From the NCBI GenBank assembly GCA_022615525.1, contig JAKEGN010000207.1:1-9982 (forward strand): a stretch of DNA of 9,982 nt, in the 5' to 3' direction. The position numbers and the translations under genes were made by a program. Under the pieces are notes generated by a model that worked only from the letters and a program-made list of their open reading frames with translations, was not told where the DNA came from and ran no database searches. This document shows positions 1-6,295 of the stretch, piece after piece (the first letter of the stretch is position 1; each line of letters begins with the position of its first letter). The stretch comes from Woeseiaceae bacterium. Lineage in GTDB: Bacteria; Pseudomonadota; Gammaproteobacteria; Steroidobacterales; Woeseiaceae.

Positions 1-301
1 CGAGCGGCTGCGTTGGTTCGAAGACCTCCACCCCGTCGATACCCGTCTTGCCATGCACGTTTTCGGCCGTCATCAGCGGCCGCTCCAGCGGATGCGAGCA
101 CCCGGCGAACACAGGTACGTCGTTTCTGCCTGCTATGTCGCACATCATCCGCGCATTGCGTTCGGTGAGTTGCAGCGGCACATTGCCGGCGACGGTCGTG
201 ATGCCGAGTACCTCCAGTTCATCCGGGGACGACAGCGCGAGCAGCAGGTTGATCGCATCGTCCTGCCCGGGATCGCAGTCGATGATGATGCGTTCCGGCA
301 T
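1..301 (-). CDS. Nucleoside hydrolase (inosine/uridine-type), N-terminal part, cut by window edge
   Basis: This is the first 100 codons of a nucleoside hydrolase, which splits the N-glycosidic bond of ribonucleosides to give free base and ribose in the cytoplasm. The family hallmark DCDPGQDDA is at residues 8-16, with D10 and D15 matching the calcium-binding aspartates. TTVAGN ends at N40, and NVHGKTGIDG at 81-90 holds the conserved active-site-region histidine (H83). No signal peptide is seen, so a cytoplasmic location is expected. The ATG lies 6 nt past the stop of the upstream transporter gene on the same strand and has no clear Shine-Dalgarno sequence, which suggests translation coupled to that gene. 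The family is certain. Whether it prefers inosine, uridine or is broad cannot be told, because the C-terminal half is missing. It would complete purine and uridine breakdown for nucleosides brought in by the neighbouring transporter. Confidence 0.93.
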   Translation of the reverse strand, partial: MPERIIIDCDPGQDDAINLLLALSSPDELEVLGITTVAGNVPLQLTERNARMMCDIAGRNDVPVFAGCSHPLERPLMTAENVHGKTGIDGVEVFEPTQPL

Positions 302-307
302 GTTCGA

Positions 308-1531
308 TCAGAAACTCAGCAAAATCCCGGCCAGCGCCGCGCTCATCAGGTTCGACAACGAGCCCGCGGCGACGGCCTTGATGCCGAACCGGGCGATCAG
401 CTCCTTTTTTTCCGGCACCAGGCTGCCCAGCCCACCAAGGAGGATGGCAATCGACGATAGGTTGGCGAATCCGCAGAGGGCAAAGGTGACGATCGCCTTG
501 GTCTTGTCACTCATGCCGGCAAGGTATTCCGTCAGGTGGCTGAAGGCCACGAACTCATTGAGTATCACTTTTTCGCCGAACAGTGCTCCCGCCGCCTGCG
601 CTTCCGACCACGGGATGCTGAGCAGGAACATGATCGGAGCGAACAGCCAGCCCAGTATCTTTTGCAGCGTCAGCCCCTCGATCCCGACCAGCCCGGCCAA
701 CCCGCCGACCAGCCCGTTGAACAGCGCGATCAGCGCGACGAACGCGACCAGCATGGCGCCGATGTTGACTGCCAGCCGGACCCCATCGGCCGCGCCGACA
801 GCGGCCGCGAGTATGACGTTCTCATGCTTGCTGGCTTCCATCCGCAGTTGCCGGTCCTTGTTATCCGCGGCCGTTTCGTCGTCCGGCATGATGATCTTGG
901 CCATGAGCAGGCCGCCGGGCGCCGCCATGAAACTCGCGGCCAGCAGGTATTTCAGCTCGGCTCCCATCTGCACGTATGCCAGCATCACGGTGCCGGCGAT
1001 CGATGCGACACCCGACACCATCACCGCAAAAAGCTGAGGTTCGCTAAGTGTTTTGAGATAGGGCCGTACGACCAGCGGCGCTTCGGTTTGCCCGATGAAA
1101 ATGTTCGCCGCCGCATTCAGCGATTCCACGGGACGCGTGCCGATGACCCATTGCAGGGCACCGCCGATCATCCGCACCACGATCTGCATTAAACCGATGT
1201 GATAGAGAACCGACATCAACGACGAGAAGAATACGATCATGGGCAGGACGTTGATCGCAAAACTCCAGATCCCTTCCGTCGTTGCCAGGCCGCCGAACAC
1301 GAACTCGATGCCATCGCGTGAGTAACCCATGACTTTCAGTACGCCGTCGCTCATTTTCCCGATCACGGCCTTGCCGACCGGCGTGTAGATGACGAATGCC
1401 GCAACCAGGGCCTGCAAGGCAAATGCCGCGCCGACGATGCGCAGGTTGATGGCCTTGCGATTACCGGAGATCAGCCAGGCGAGACCGAGCAGCACGACTA
1501 TCCCGAGCAATCCTGTGAACAAGCCAGCCAT
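308..1531 (-). CDS. nupC: Concentrative nucleoside transporter, CNT/NupC family
   Basis: This 407-residue inner-membrane protein belongs to the concentrative (cation-coupled) nucleoside transporter family, which takes up purine and pyrimidine nucleosides using a proton or sodium gradient. The length is normal for bacterial members. Conserved substrate-site blocks are present in order: GQTEAP at 147-152, NEFVAF at 325-330 and CGFANLSS at 353-360. These match the Gln-Thr-Glu, Glu and Asn/Ser residues that bind the nucleoside in the structurally known Vibrio transporter. Many hydrophobic helices are visible, for example residues 3-20, 32-50, 92-112, 252-275 and 293-306. The ATG is supported by GGGGGA (1543-1538, minus strand) 6 nt upstream. 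It lies between thymidine phosphorylase and the nucleoside hydrolase on the same strand, as expected for an uptake-and-breakdown operon. The family is sure. Its cation and exact substrate range cannot be read from sequence alone, and the symbol is given by family. Confidence 0.95.
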   Translation of the reverse strand: MAGLFTGLLGIVVLLGLAWLISGNRKAINLRIVGAAFALQALVAAFVIYTPVGKAVIGKMSDGVLKVMGYSRDGIEFVFGGLATTEGIWSFAINVLPMIVFFSSLMSVLYHIGLMQIVVRMIGGALQWVIGTRPVESLNAAANIFIGQTEAPLVVRPYLKTLSEPQLFAVMVSGVASIAGTVMLAYVQMGAELKYLLAASFMAAPGGLLMAKIIMPDDETAADNKDRQLRMEASKHENVILAAAVGAADGVRLAVNIGAMLVAFVALIALFNGLVGGLAGLVGIEGLTLQKILGWLFAPIMFLLSIPWSEAQAAGALFGEKVILNEFVAFSHLTEYLAGMSDKTKAIVTFALCGFANLSSIAILLGGLGSLVPEKKELIARFGIKAVAAGSLSNLMSAALAGILLSF

Positions 1532-1537
1532 ACCAGG

Positions 1538-1543
1538 TCCCCC
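1538..1543 (-). promoter_or_regulatory. Ribosome binding site of the nucleoside transporter gene
   Basis: GGGGGA on the minus strand ends 6 nt before the ATG at 1531. It is the best Shine-Dalgarno match in the minus-strand operon and fixes the transporter start. The 87-nt gap from 1532 to 1618, between the transporter start and the stop of thymidine phosphorylase, holds nothing else recognisable: no hairpin followed by a T-run and no convincing promoter. The two genes are therefore probably cotranscribed. Confidence 0.6.
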
Positions 1544-1618
1544 GACTGATCTATCGACTTATTGTTTGCTTTTGCCGAACGATGACCTCAAGCATACCGG
1601 CTTCGTCACGGCCATGCC

Positions 1619-2944
1619 TCAGAAATCGGCTGCGATGCTGTCGTAAATTACGGGCCGTGCCGGCGGCTTGGAATCGGCGATCGTGCAGGCGCAGCGCAAC
1701 AAATCCGCGGCGCGTTCGGCCTTGGCAGAGTTTGCCGCGTGCACAATTGCAAGCGGCACATTGCTGTCCAGGTAGGTACCGATCGGAGCGAAGTTGCTGA
1801 AGCCGACCGACAGATCGAGTTGCTCGCCGAGTACCCGTCTTCCGCCGCCGAGTTCGATGATGGCATTGCCTATGGCGAATGCATTCACTTCCGAGAGATA
1901 ACCCTCTCGAGCGGTCGTGACCGGCATCTGCACCTTGGCCACGGGCAGGTGCTTCCTGTAGTGCGTCACGAAATCCTTCGGACCGCCGAGGGCCGCAACC
2001 ATGCGGCCGAAAATCTCCGCAGCTTGGCCGGACACGATGGCCTGTTCGACTTTGCGAGCTGCAGCCTCACGGTCGCTTTCCACGCCGGTCAGGACCAGCA
2101 TTTCCAGGCACAGTGCGCGCACCACCTCGTCCAGGCGCTGTTCCCGTTTTGCATTCGTCAGGTATTCGACGGACTCCACGACCTCCAGAGCATTGCCGGC
2201 CGTCAGGCCGAGCACCTCGTTCATGTCGGTCAGCAATGCGTGGGTCCGCAATCCGGCTTTGCTCGCCGTCGCAATGATGCTTCGGGCAAGCTGTTCGGAT
2301 TTCTCATAGCTCGGCATGAATGCCCCGGAACCGACCTTCACGTCCATGACCAGCCCGTCAAGGCCGGCCGCGATTTTCTTCGCCAGGATCGAGGCTGTTA
2401 TCAGCGGAATCGATTCGACGGTTCCCGTCACGTCGCGGATGGCGTAGAAACGGCGGTCCGCGGGCGCAAGATCGGTCGTCTGGCCGATGATGGCGCAGCC
2501 AACCGATTTCACAACTTTGCGAAAGTGGTCGAAGTCCGGCATGGACCGGTAGCCCGGAATCGATTCGACCTTGTCGGTCGTGCCGCCCGTATGCCCCAGG
2601 CCGCGGCCGGAGATCATCGGCACGAAACAGCCACAGGCCGCGGCAATCGGCGCGAGCATGAGACTAACCTTGTCGCCAACACCACCGGTCGAGTGCTTGT
2701 CGACCACGGGGCCGTCCAGTCCGTCCCCGCTCCAGTCGAGCACGGTGCCGGAACGCGCCATCGCCATGGTGAGCGCACTCGCCTCCTCCGCCGACATCGA
2801 ATTCAGAAAGATTGCCATCGCCAGTGAGGAAATCTGCTCCGGCGGAATGCTGCCATCGGCCAGACCGGCAACGAAGTACGCGATTTCCTGCGCTGACAGC
2901 TCGCCGCCATCACGCTTCTTGCGAATGATGTCAGTGAAAAGCAT
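1619..2944 (-). CDS. deoA: Thymidine phosphorylase (pyrimidine-nucleoside phosphorylase family)
   Basis: This cytoplasmic enzyme cleaves thymidine (and usually deoxyuridine) with phosphate to give thymine or uracil and 2-deoxyribose 1-phosphate. The ATG at 2944 gives 441 residues, close to the 440 of E. coli DeoA, and begins MLFTDIIRKKRDG like E. coli. Motifs in this numbering are the phosphate-binding KHSTGGVGDK at 83-92, the family signature SGRGLGHTGGTTDKVE at 112-127, and the pyrimidine-binding residues R170, S185 and K189 within YAIRDVTG...ITASILAKK. An in-frame GTG at 2950 would add two residues. Neither start has a clear Shine-Dalgarno, and the ATG is preferred by homology. The gene follows the dioxygenase stop by 21 nt and precedes the nucleoside transporter, so it probably acts on imported deoxynucleosides. 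No deoB, deoC or deoD gene is seen in the window, so deoxyribose phosphate would have to be handled elsewhere. The assignment is very secure. Confidence 0.96.
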   Translation of the reverse strand: MLFTDIIRKKRDGGELSAQEIAYFVAGLADGSIPPEQISSLAMAIFLNSMSAEEASALTMAMARSGTVLDWSGDGLDGPVVDKHSTGGVGDKVSLMLAPIAAACGCFVPMISGRGLGHTGGTTDKVESIPGYRSMPDFDHFRKVVKSVGCAIIGQTTDLAPADRRFYAIRDVTGTVESIPLITASILAKKIAAGLDGLVMDVKVGSGAFMPSYEKSEQLARSIIATASKAGLRTHALLTDMNEVLGLTAGNALEVVESVEYLTNAKREQRLDEVVRALCLEMLVLTGVESDREAAARKVEQAIVSGQAAEIFGRMVAALGGPKDFVTHYRKHLPVAKVQMPVTTAREGYLSEVNAFAIGNAIIELGGGRRVLGEQLDLSVGFSNFAPIGTYLDSNVPLAIVHAANSAKAERAADLLRCACTIADSKPPARPVIYDSIAADF

Positions 2945-2965
2945 CGGCACCGTTCGCTGATTCGT

Positions 2966-3868
2966 TCACACGAGGCCCCGAAGCGGCAGCTCCGGCCCGC
3001 GCTGCAGCCAGTTATCGGCGGGATAATGGCAGCGCCTGTCGATGACATGCAGTGAATAGGCGTGACGGGATTTCGGCGAACGGTTCTCCCCGCTCATGTG
3101 CGGTGCCCGGCCGTCGAAGATCACGAGAGAACCGGCATTTACTTCGGCGGCAACCTTCCGCTCCTCGTCGAACGGCTCATCGCTCAACACGTCGGTGCGC
3201 AGCGAGCCGCCTTCGAGGCGGTGATTGCGCAGTCGCAGCGGCCCGCGGTGACCGCCAGGAATGAAGTACATGCAGCCGTTCTCGATCGTGGCATCCTCCA
3301 GCGCAAACCAGAAACCGATGCAGGATTCCGGTTCCGTGTAGATGTAAGTCGAGTCCTGGTGGCACACCACTTCCGCGCCGATGCGCGGCGGCTTGAACAG
3401 ATACATCGACTGGATGACGACCGGATCGGCGATGCCGAGCGCTTTCGCAAGCCGGTCCAGTTCCGCCGAGTGCGAGAACTCGTCGAACACGGGATCGATG
3501 TCGTGCATCGCATGGCCCATCTTGTTCAGGCTGTTCTCCTTCGATTGGCGCAGCTTCCCGGACTCGTCGAATGCATTCGCCTCCAGGAAGAAACGGACCT
3601 TGTCGCCGGACTCTATGAAGTAACGGTCGGTGAGCTGGTTTTGCTTCGTGGTCGAGAAAACGCTTTTCACATGGTCCGGGTCGAACTCCCTGACCAGTTC
3701 CCCAGCCCGGTCGCGCAAGCGCTTGCATGCCGCAAGCGACGCGAAGTTCCGCAGCACCATGACGCCGGCTTCCCGGTAGGCGCGAAGCATGTCCGCGCGC
3801 AAATGCCCGCCCGCCGGGGCATCGAAAACCGGAATTTTCCCAACAGATTCAGTGGCAGGCAGGCTCAT
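2966..3868 (-). CDS. Phytanoyl-CoA dioxygenase (PhyH) family protein, PHYHD1-like
   Basis: This 300-residue soluble protein belongs to the PhyH branch of Fe(II)/2-oxoglutarate dioxygenases, which use O2 and 2-oxoglutarate to hydroxylate a substrate. The metal triad is visible as HQD (H170, D172) and H257 in FDGRAPHMSG, with R268 in SRHAYSLH placed to bind 2-oxoglutarate. Several blocks closely resemble my memory of animal PHYHD1: SGDKVRFF (87-94), NKMGHAMHDIDPVF (115-128), QSMYLFKPP (153-161), EDATIENGCMYFIPGGH (191-207) and the C-terminal NWLQ. It is therefore probably catalytically competent. It heads the operon with deoA, the nucleoside transporter and the nucleoside hydrolase, only 21 nt before deoA, which hints at a nucleoside- or nucleobase-related substrate. 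That is inference, as PhyH substrates vary widely. There is no signal peptide. The ATG at 3868 has no Shine-Dalgarno. A later in-frame ATG at 3790 (M27) would start just before the conserved YREAGVMVL region and cannot be excluded. Confidence 0.88.
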   Translation of the reverse strand: MSLPATESVGKIPVFDAPAGGHLRADMLRAYREAGVMVLRNFASLAACKRLRDRAGELVREFDPDHVKSVFSTTKQNQLTDRYFIESGDKVRFFLEANAFDESGKLRQSKENSLNKMGHAMHDIDPVFDEFSHSAELDRLAKALGIADPVVIQSMYLFKPPRIGAEVVCHQDSTYIYTEPESCIGFWFALEDATIENGCMYFIPGGHRGPLRLRNHRLEGGSLRTDVLSDEPFDEERKVAAEVNAGSLVIFDGRAPHMSGENRSPKSRHAYSLHVIDRRCHYPADNWLQRGPELPLRGLV

Positions 3869-3874
3869 GCGTCA

Positions 3875-3880
3875 ATAATA
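3875..3880 (-). promoter_or_regulatory. Possible -10 box of the minus-strand operon (leaderless start)
   Basis: TATTAT on the minus strand lies 6 nt before the ATG at 3868. A transcription start about 7 nt past this box would fall on or next to that ATG, giving a leaderless mRNA, which fits the absence of a Shine-Dalgarno sequence. No good -35 hexamer is seen 16-18 nt upstream, so the call is tentative. Confidence 0.35.
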
Positions 3881-3905
3881 CTGTGTTTAAAATGAAACGT
3901 TCTTT

Positions 3906-3911
3906 TATAAT
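3906..3911 (+). promoter_or_regulatory. Possible -10 box of the receptor gene
   Basis: A perfect TATAAT sits in an AT-rich patch of the divergent intergenic region and would start a leader of roughly 75 nt before the receptor ATG at 3992. The sequence at -35 distance (around 3881-3889) matches poorly, so an activator may be needed or the box may be chance. It lies only about 25 nt from the proposed opposite-facing -10, so the two promoters would share or compete for the same DNA. Confidence 0.45.
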
Positions 3912-3957
3912 CGCGGCCCAGAATGGGTGTTTGCTATTGCCCGTTTACCGGAGCAAC

Positions 3958-3975
3958 TGTTGTTTTTCTACAACA
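3958..3975 (+). promoter_or_regulatory. Small inverted repeat in the receptor leader
   Basis: TGTTGT (3958-3963) and ACAACA (3970-3975) form a 6-bp stem with a TTTTCT loop, ending 2 nt before the Shine-Dalgarno of the receptor gene. It could be a weak leader hairpin or part of an operator. CAACTGTTG at 3954-3962 is a second, overlapping imperfect palindrome. The stem is AT-rich and short, so chance is a real possibility. Confidence 0.25.
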
Positions 3976-3977
3976 AT

Positions 3978-3982
3978 AAGGA
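3978..3982 (+). promoter_or_regulatory. Ribosome binding site of the TonB-dependent receptor
   Basis: AAGGA is followed 9 nt later by the ATG at 3992. It favours that ATG over the in-frame TTG at 3983, which would begin directly after the AAGGA and add three residues ahead of a normal signal peptide. Confidence 0.65.
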
Positions 3983-3991
3983 TTGCTTTCT

Positions 3992-6181
3992 ATGAAGACT
4001 TTTACTTCAACGCTGCGCGCGTTGTCGGCGATTACTGCGGGCTGCGTTTTGGTAAGCGCAGCTGCTGCCCAGGACAACGAGTCGGACTCGCTGTTCGAGG
4101 AAATCGTCGTAACCGCTACCAAACGCGAACAGAACATCTATGAAGTGCCGATGTCGATCAGCGCCTTCTCCGGCGACACGATCGAGGCACAGGGTATCAC
4201 CGACCTGGTCGATGTCGGCAAGTTCGTGCCGAACCTGAACGTCACGACCTTCTCCGCGGGACATACCTCGTCCGCCAACCCCTTCATCCGCGGCATCGGT
4301 CTGCAGGATCACCTGATCACCACCGACCCCGGTGTGAGCGTCTATGTCGATGGCGTCTATCTCGGACGGCAGGTGGGACAGAACTGGAACCTGACCAATA
4401 TCGAACGCATCGAGGTCCTGCGCGGCCCGCAGGGCACGCTGTACGGCCGTAACTCGATCGGCGGCGCGATCAATATCGTCACCAAGACGCCGGGCGCAAG
4501 TGAAGGTGCAAAAGTGGGCACACAGATCGGTTCCCGTGGCCGCCTGAACGCGGACGTCTACGCGGACACCGACCTGACCGATACGCTGGCCATGTCGTTC
4601 TCCGGCGGATTCAAGAAGCGCGACGGCCTGGGTGACTTCGTGAACCTGCCCAATGCCGGTGTCGAAGTCGGTGAAACCAAGGACGTGTTCGCACGCCTCG
4701 CACTGGGCTGGGACGTTACCGATGATTTCTCGCTGGTGATCGCTGCCGACGGCAATGACGGCGACAACGGCCTGAACCCGTACACGACGCTGATCGACGA
4801 AGTGGGGCTCGTGTGCCGAACCACCGCGCCCGACCCCACACTGTGCGCAAACGGCGCTCTGTACAACGCCGGGTACAGGAATTCCGACACTGCAGCGGAC
4901 ATTTACGACAACAACACCGGGCAAGCCAGCCAGACGCACGTAAGCAACGAAGCGCGCGGCGTCTCCATCACCGCCAACTGGCAGCTCTCCGACAACCTGG
5001 AAACCAAGCTCATTGCGAGCGACAGGCATTCCGAGTACAAGGCCGGCCTCGACGATGACGCTTTCGAGGACGACTTCCTGTCGTTCCCTGAGACCGGCGA
5101 CGCCGATCAGACCTCGCTCGAATTGCAGGTAAACGGCGACTACGGCCGGTTGGACTTCGTTTCTGGCCTGTACTACTTCACCGAAGAAGGCACGAACTTC
5201 CAGGACGGCTTCATCTTCAACGGCGCCGGCCCGTTCGACTTCTACCTGACGCAGGAAGTGACCAGCACGGCCGTGTTCGGCAATGTCGGTTTCGACGTCT
5301 CCGACAGGCTGCGCGTATCGGGCGGACTTCGTTACACCCGGGACGAGAAGGATGCGGTGACGGATGTCGGCACCGGCCTGGTCAGCGGCAACAAGGACTG
5401 GAACGAAGTGAGCTGGGACCTGTCCGCGAGTTTCGCCATGGACAATGGCCTGTCGGTCTACGGCAGCATTGCCAGCGGCTACCAGTCCGGCCAGTTCCCG
5501 GCGCGGCCGTTCTGCCTGTTTGGCAACCCGAACTGCTTCGTTGCCGGCGACAACATCACGGCGGTGAACTACGAGATCGGCGTCAAGGGCCAGCCGATGG
5601 ACAGACTGCAAATGAGCGCCGCGGTGTTCTACACCGACTACGATGACCTGCCCTACCAGGTCAGCACCACTGCCGGTGTGGGTTTCAACACGGTCAACCT
5701 GATCGTCACGCAGCAATCCACGGGCTTCGAATGGGAGAACACGCTGTTCATCACGGATGCGTTCCTGTTCCACGCAACTCTCGGCTATATCGACGTCAGC
5801 GTCGACGAACAGCAGGGTGTATCGCCGGTAGCACCGCTGACCCCGGAACTGACGTTCTCGCTGAGTCCGGAGTATCGCCTGGCACTGAACGGCGGTGCAG
5901 AAATCACCTTCCGCGCCGATTACTCGTACCGCGACGACATGTACGGTGAACCGAGTTCCGATCCTGCGCGTTTCACACAGATCGAAAGCCGCAGCCTCGT
6001 GAACGTGGATATCGCTTACCTGTCCCCGGATGGCAGCTGGACCGCCGCGCTCTATGGTCATAACGTGACAGATGAGCGCTACGACAACGGCCGGCTGAAC
6101 ACCACTGACTACATCCTTCGTATAGTGAGCAACGACGCCAGCGAATTCGGCGTGCGTTTTGTCAAGAGCTTTGGTTTGTAA
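3992..6181 (+). CDS. TonB-dependent outer-membrane receptor, possibly for nucleosides/nucleotides
   Basis: This 729-residue outer-membrane receptor would use TonB/ExbBD energy to import a ligand into the periplasm. A Sec signal peptide covers about residues 1-26, with likely cleavage after SAAAA. A TonB-box-like segment FEEIVVTATKREQN follows at 35-48. The plug domain runs to about 166 and contains VPMSISAF, PFIRGIG (97-103), SVYVDGVYLGR and IERIEVLRGPQGTLYGRNSIGGAINI (137-162). The rest is the 22-strand barrel, with ASGYQSGQF (494-502) typical of the class. Two short-spaced cysteine pairs, C275/C285 and C508/C515, probably form disulfides in surface loops. The chain ends in SFGL rather than a terminal aromatic residue. 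The class is certain. Many such receptors are called iron-siderophore receptors by default, but here both flanks encode nucleotide and nucleoside enzymes, so a nucleic-acid-derived ligand is the better guess. It appears to be transcribed alone, since a strong terminator follows. Confidence 0.95.
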   Translation: MKTFTSTLRALSAITAGCVLVSAAAAQDNESDSLFEEIVVTATKREQNIYEVPMSISAFSGDTIEAQGITDLVDVGKFVPNLNVTTFSAGHTSSANPFIRGIGLQDHLITTDPGVSVYVDGVYLGRQVGQNWNLTNIERIEVLRGPQGTLYGRNSIGGAINIVTKTPGASEGAKVGTQIGSRGRLNADVYADTDLTDTLAMSFSGGFKKRDGLGDFVNLPNAGVEVGETKDVFARLALGWDVTDDFSLVIAADGNDGDNGLNPYTTLIDEVGLVCRTTAPDPTLCANGALYNAGYRNSDTAADIYDNNTGQASQTHVSNEARGVSITANWQLSDNLETKLIASDRHSEYKAGLDDDAFEDDFLSFPETGDADQTSLELQVNGDYGRLDFVSGLYYFTEEGTNFQDGFIFNGAGPFDFYLTQEVTSTAVFGNVGFDVSDRLRVSGGLRYTRDEKDAVTDVGTGLVSGNKDWNEVSWDLSASFAMDNGLSVYGSIASGYQSGQFPARPFCLFGNPNCFVAGDNITAVNYEIGVKGQPMDRLQMSAAVFYTDYDDLPYQVSTTAGVGFNTVNLIVTQQSTGFEWENTLFITDAFLFHATLGYIDVSVDEQQGVSPVAPLTPELTFSLSPEYRLALNGGAEITFRADYSYRDDMYGEPSSDPARFTQIESRSLVNVDIAYLSPDGSWTAALYGHNVTDERYDNGRLNTTDYILRIVSNDASEFGVRFVKSFGL

Positions 6182-6214
6182 GAAACTTTTACTGTTCGGA
6201 AGCGATGGAAAATC

Positions 6215-6245
6215 AGAGCCGGTCATTCGACCGGCTCTTTTTTTT
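6215..6245 (+). terminator. Intrinsic terminator after the receptor gene
   Basis: AGAGCCGGTC (6215-6224), loop ATTC (6225-6228) and GACCGGCTCT (6229-6238) make a perfect 10-bp stem, running into an eight-T tract (6238-6245). It lies 34 nt after the receptor stop. This is a textbook Rho-independent terminator and indicates that the downstream cluster has its own promoter. Confidence 0.95.
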
Positions 6246-6267
6246 GCCCTCGAAAAGGCGAGCTGAA

Positions 6268-6276
6268 TGCTAGAAT
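6268..6276 (+). promoter_or_regulatory. Possible extended -10 promoter of the amidohydrolase cluster
   Basis: TGCTAGAAT matches an extended -10 element (TGn followed by a TATAAT-like hexamer, 5 of 6). It lies between the terminator and the amidohydrolase ATG at 6296. Transcription would begin near 6283, leaving a leader of only about 13 nt that just includes the Shine-Dalgarno. No -35 match is seen, which is common for extended -10 promoters. Confidence 0.4.
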
Positions 6277-6284
6277 TGACGGAA

Positions 6285-6289
6285 AAGGA
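6285..6289 (+). promoter_or_regulatory. Ribosome binding site of the amidohydrolase gene
   Basis: AAGGA (within GGAAAAGGAC) lies 6 nt before the ATG at 6296. It fixes the start and so supports the N-terminal lipoprotein signal peptide being real. Confidence 0.75.
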
Positions 6290-6295
6290 CCTGCG

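Noticed and set aside
48..1037. A 329-codon plus-strand frame opposite the nucleoside hydrolase and transporter
   Set aside because: It is Ser/Ala/Pro-rich low-complexity translation with no domain. The opposite strand has clear conserved genes.
1532..1618. Possible terminator or internal promoter between deoA and the nucleoside transporter
   Set aside because: I found no stable hairpin followed by a T-run and no convincing -35/-10 pair, so the genes are treated as cotranscribed.
1739..2827. A 362-codon plus-strand frame opposite thymidine phosphorylase
   Set aside because: Thymidine phosphorylase motifs are complete on the minus strand. The plus-strand product has no recognisable motif.
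3983..3991. TTG start for the receptor, adding three residues
   Set aside because: It would lie directly against the AAGGA ribosome binding site with no spacing. The ATG at 3992 has correct spacing and a normal signal peptide.
4007..6226. A 739-codon open frame on the minus strand covering the whole receptor gene
   Set aside because: The plus strand has a complete receptor with signal peptide, TonB box, plug and barrel motifs. The minus-strand translation has no recognisable motif and is rich in Val, Arg, His and Asp, as expected of an antisense shadow in GC-rich coding DNA.
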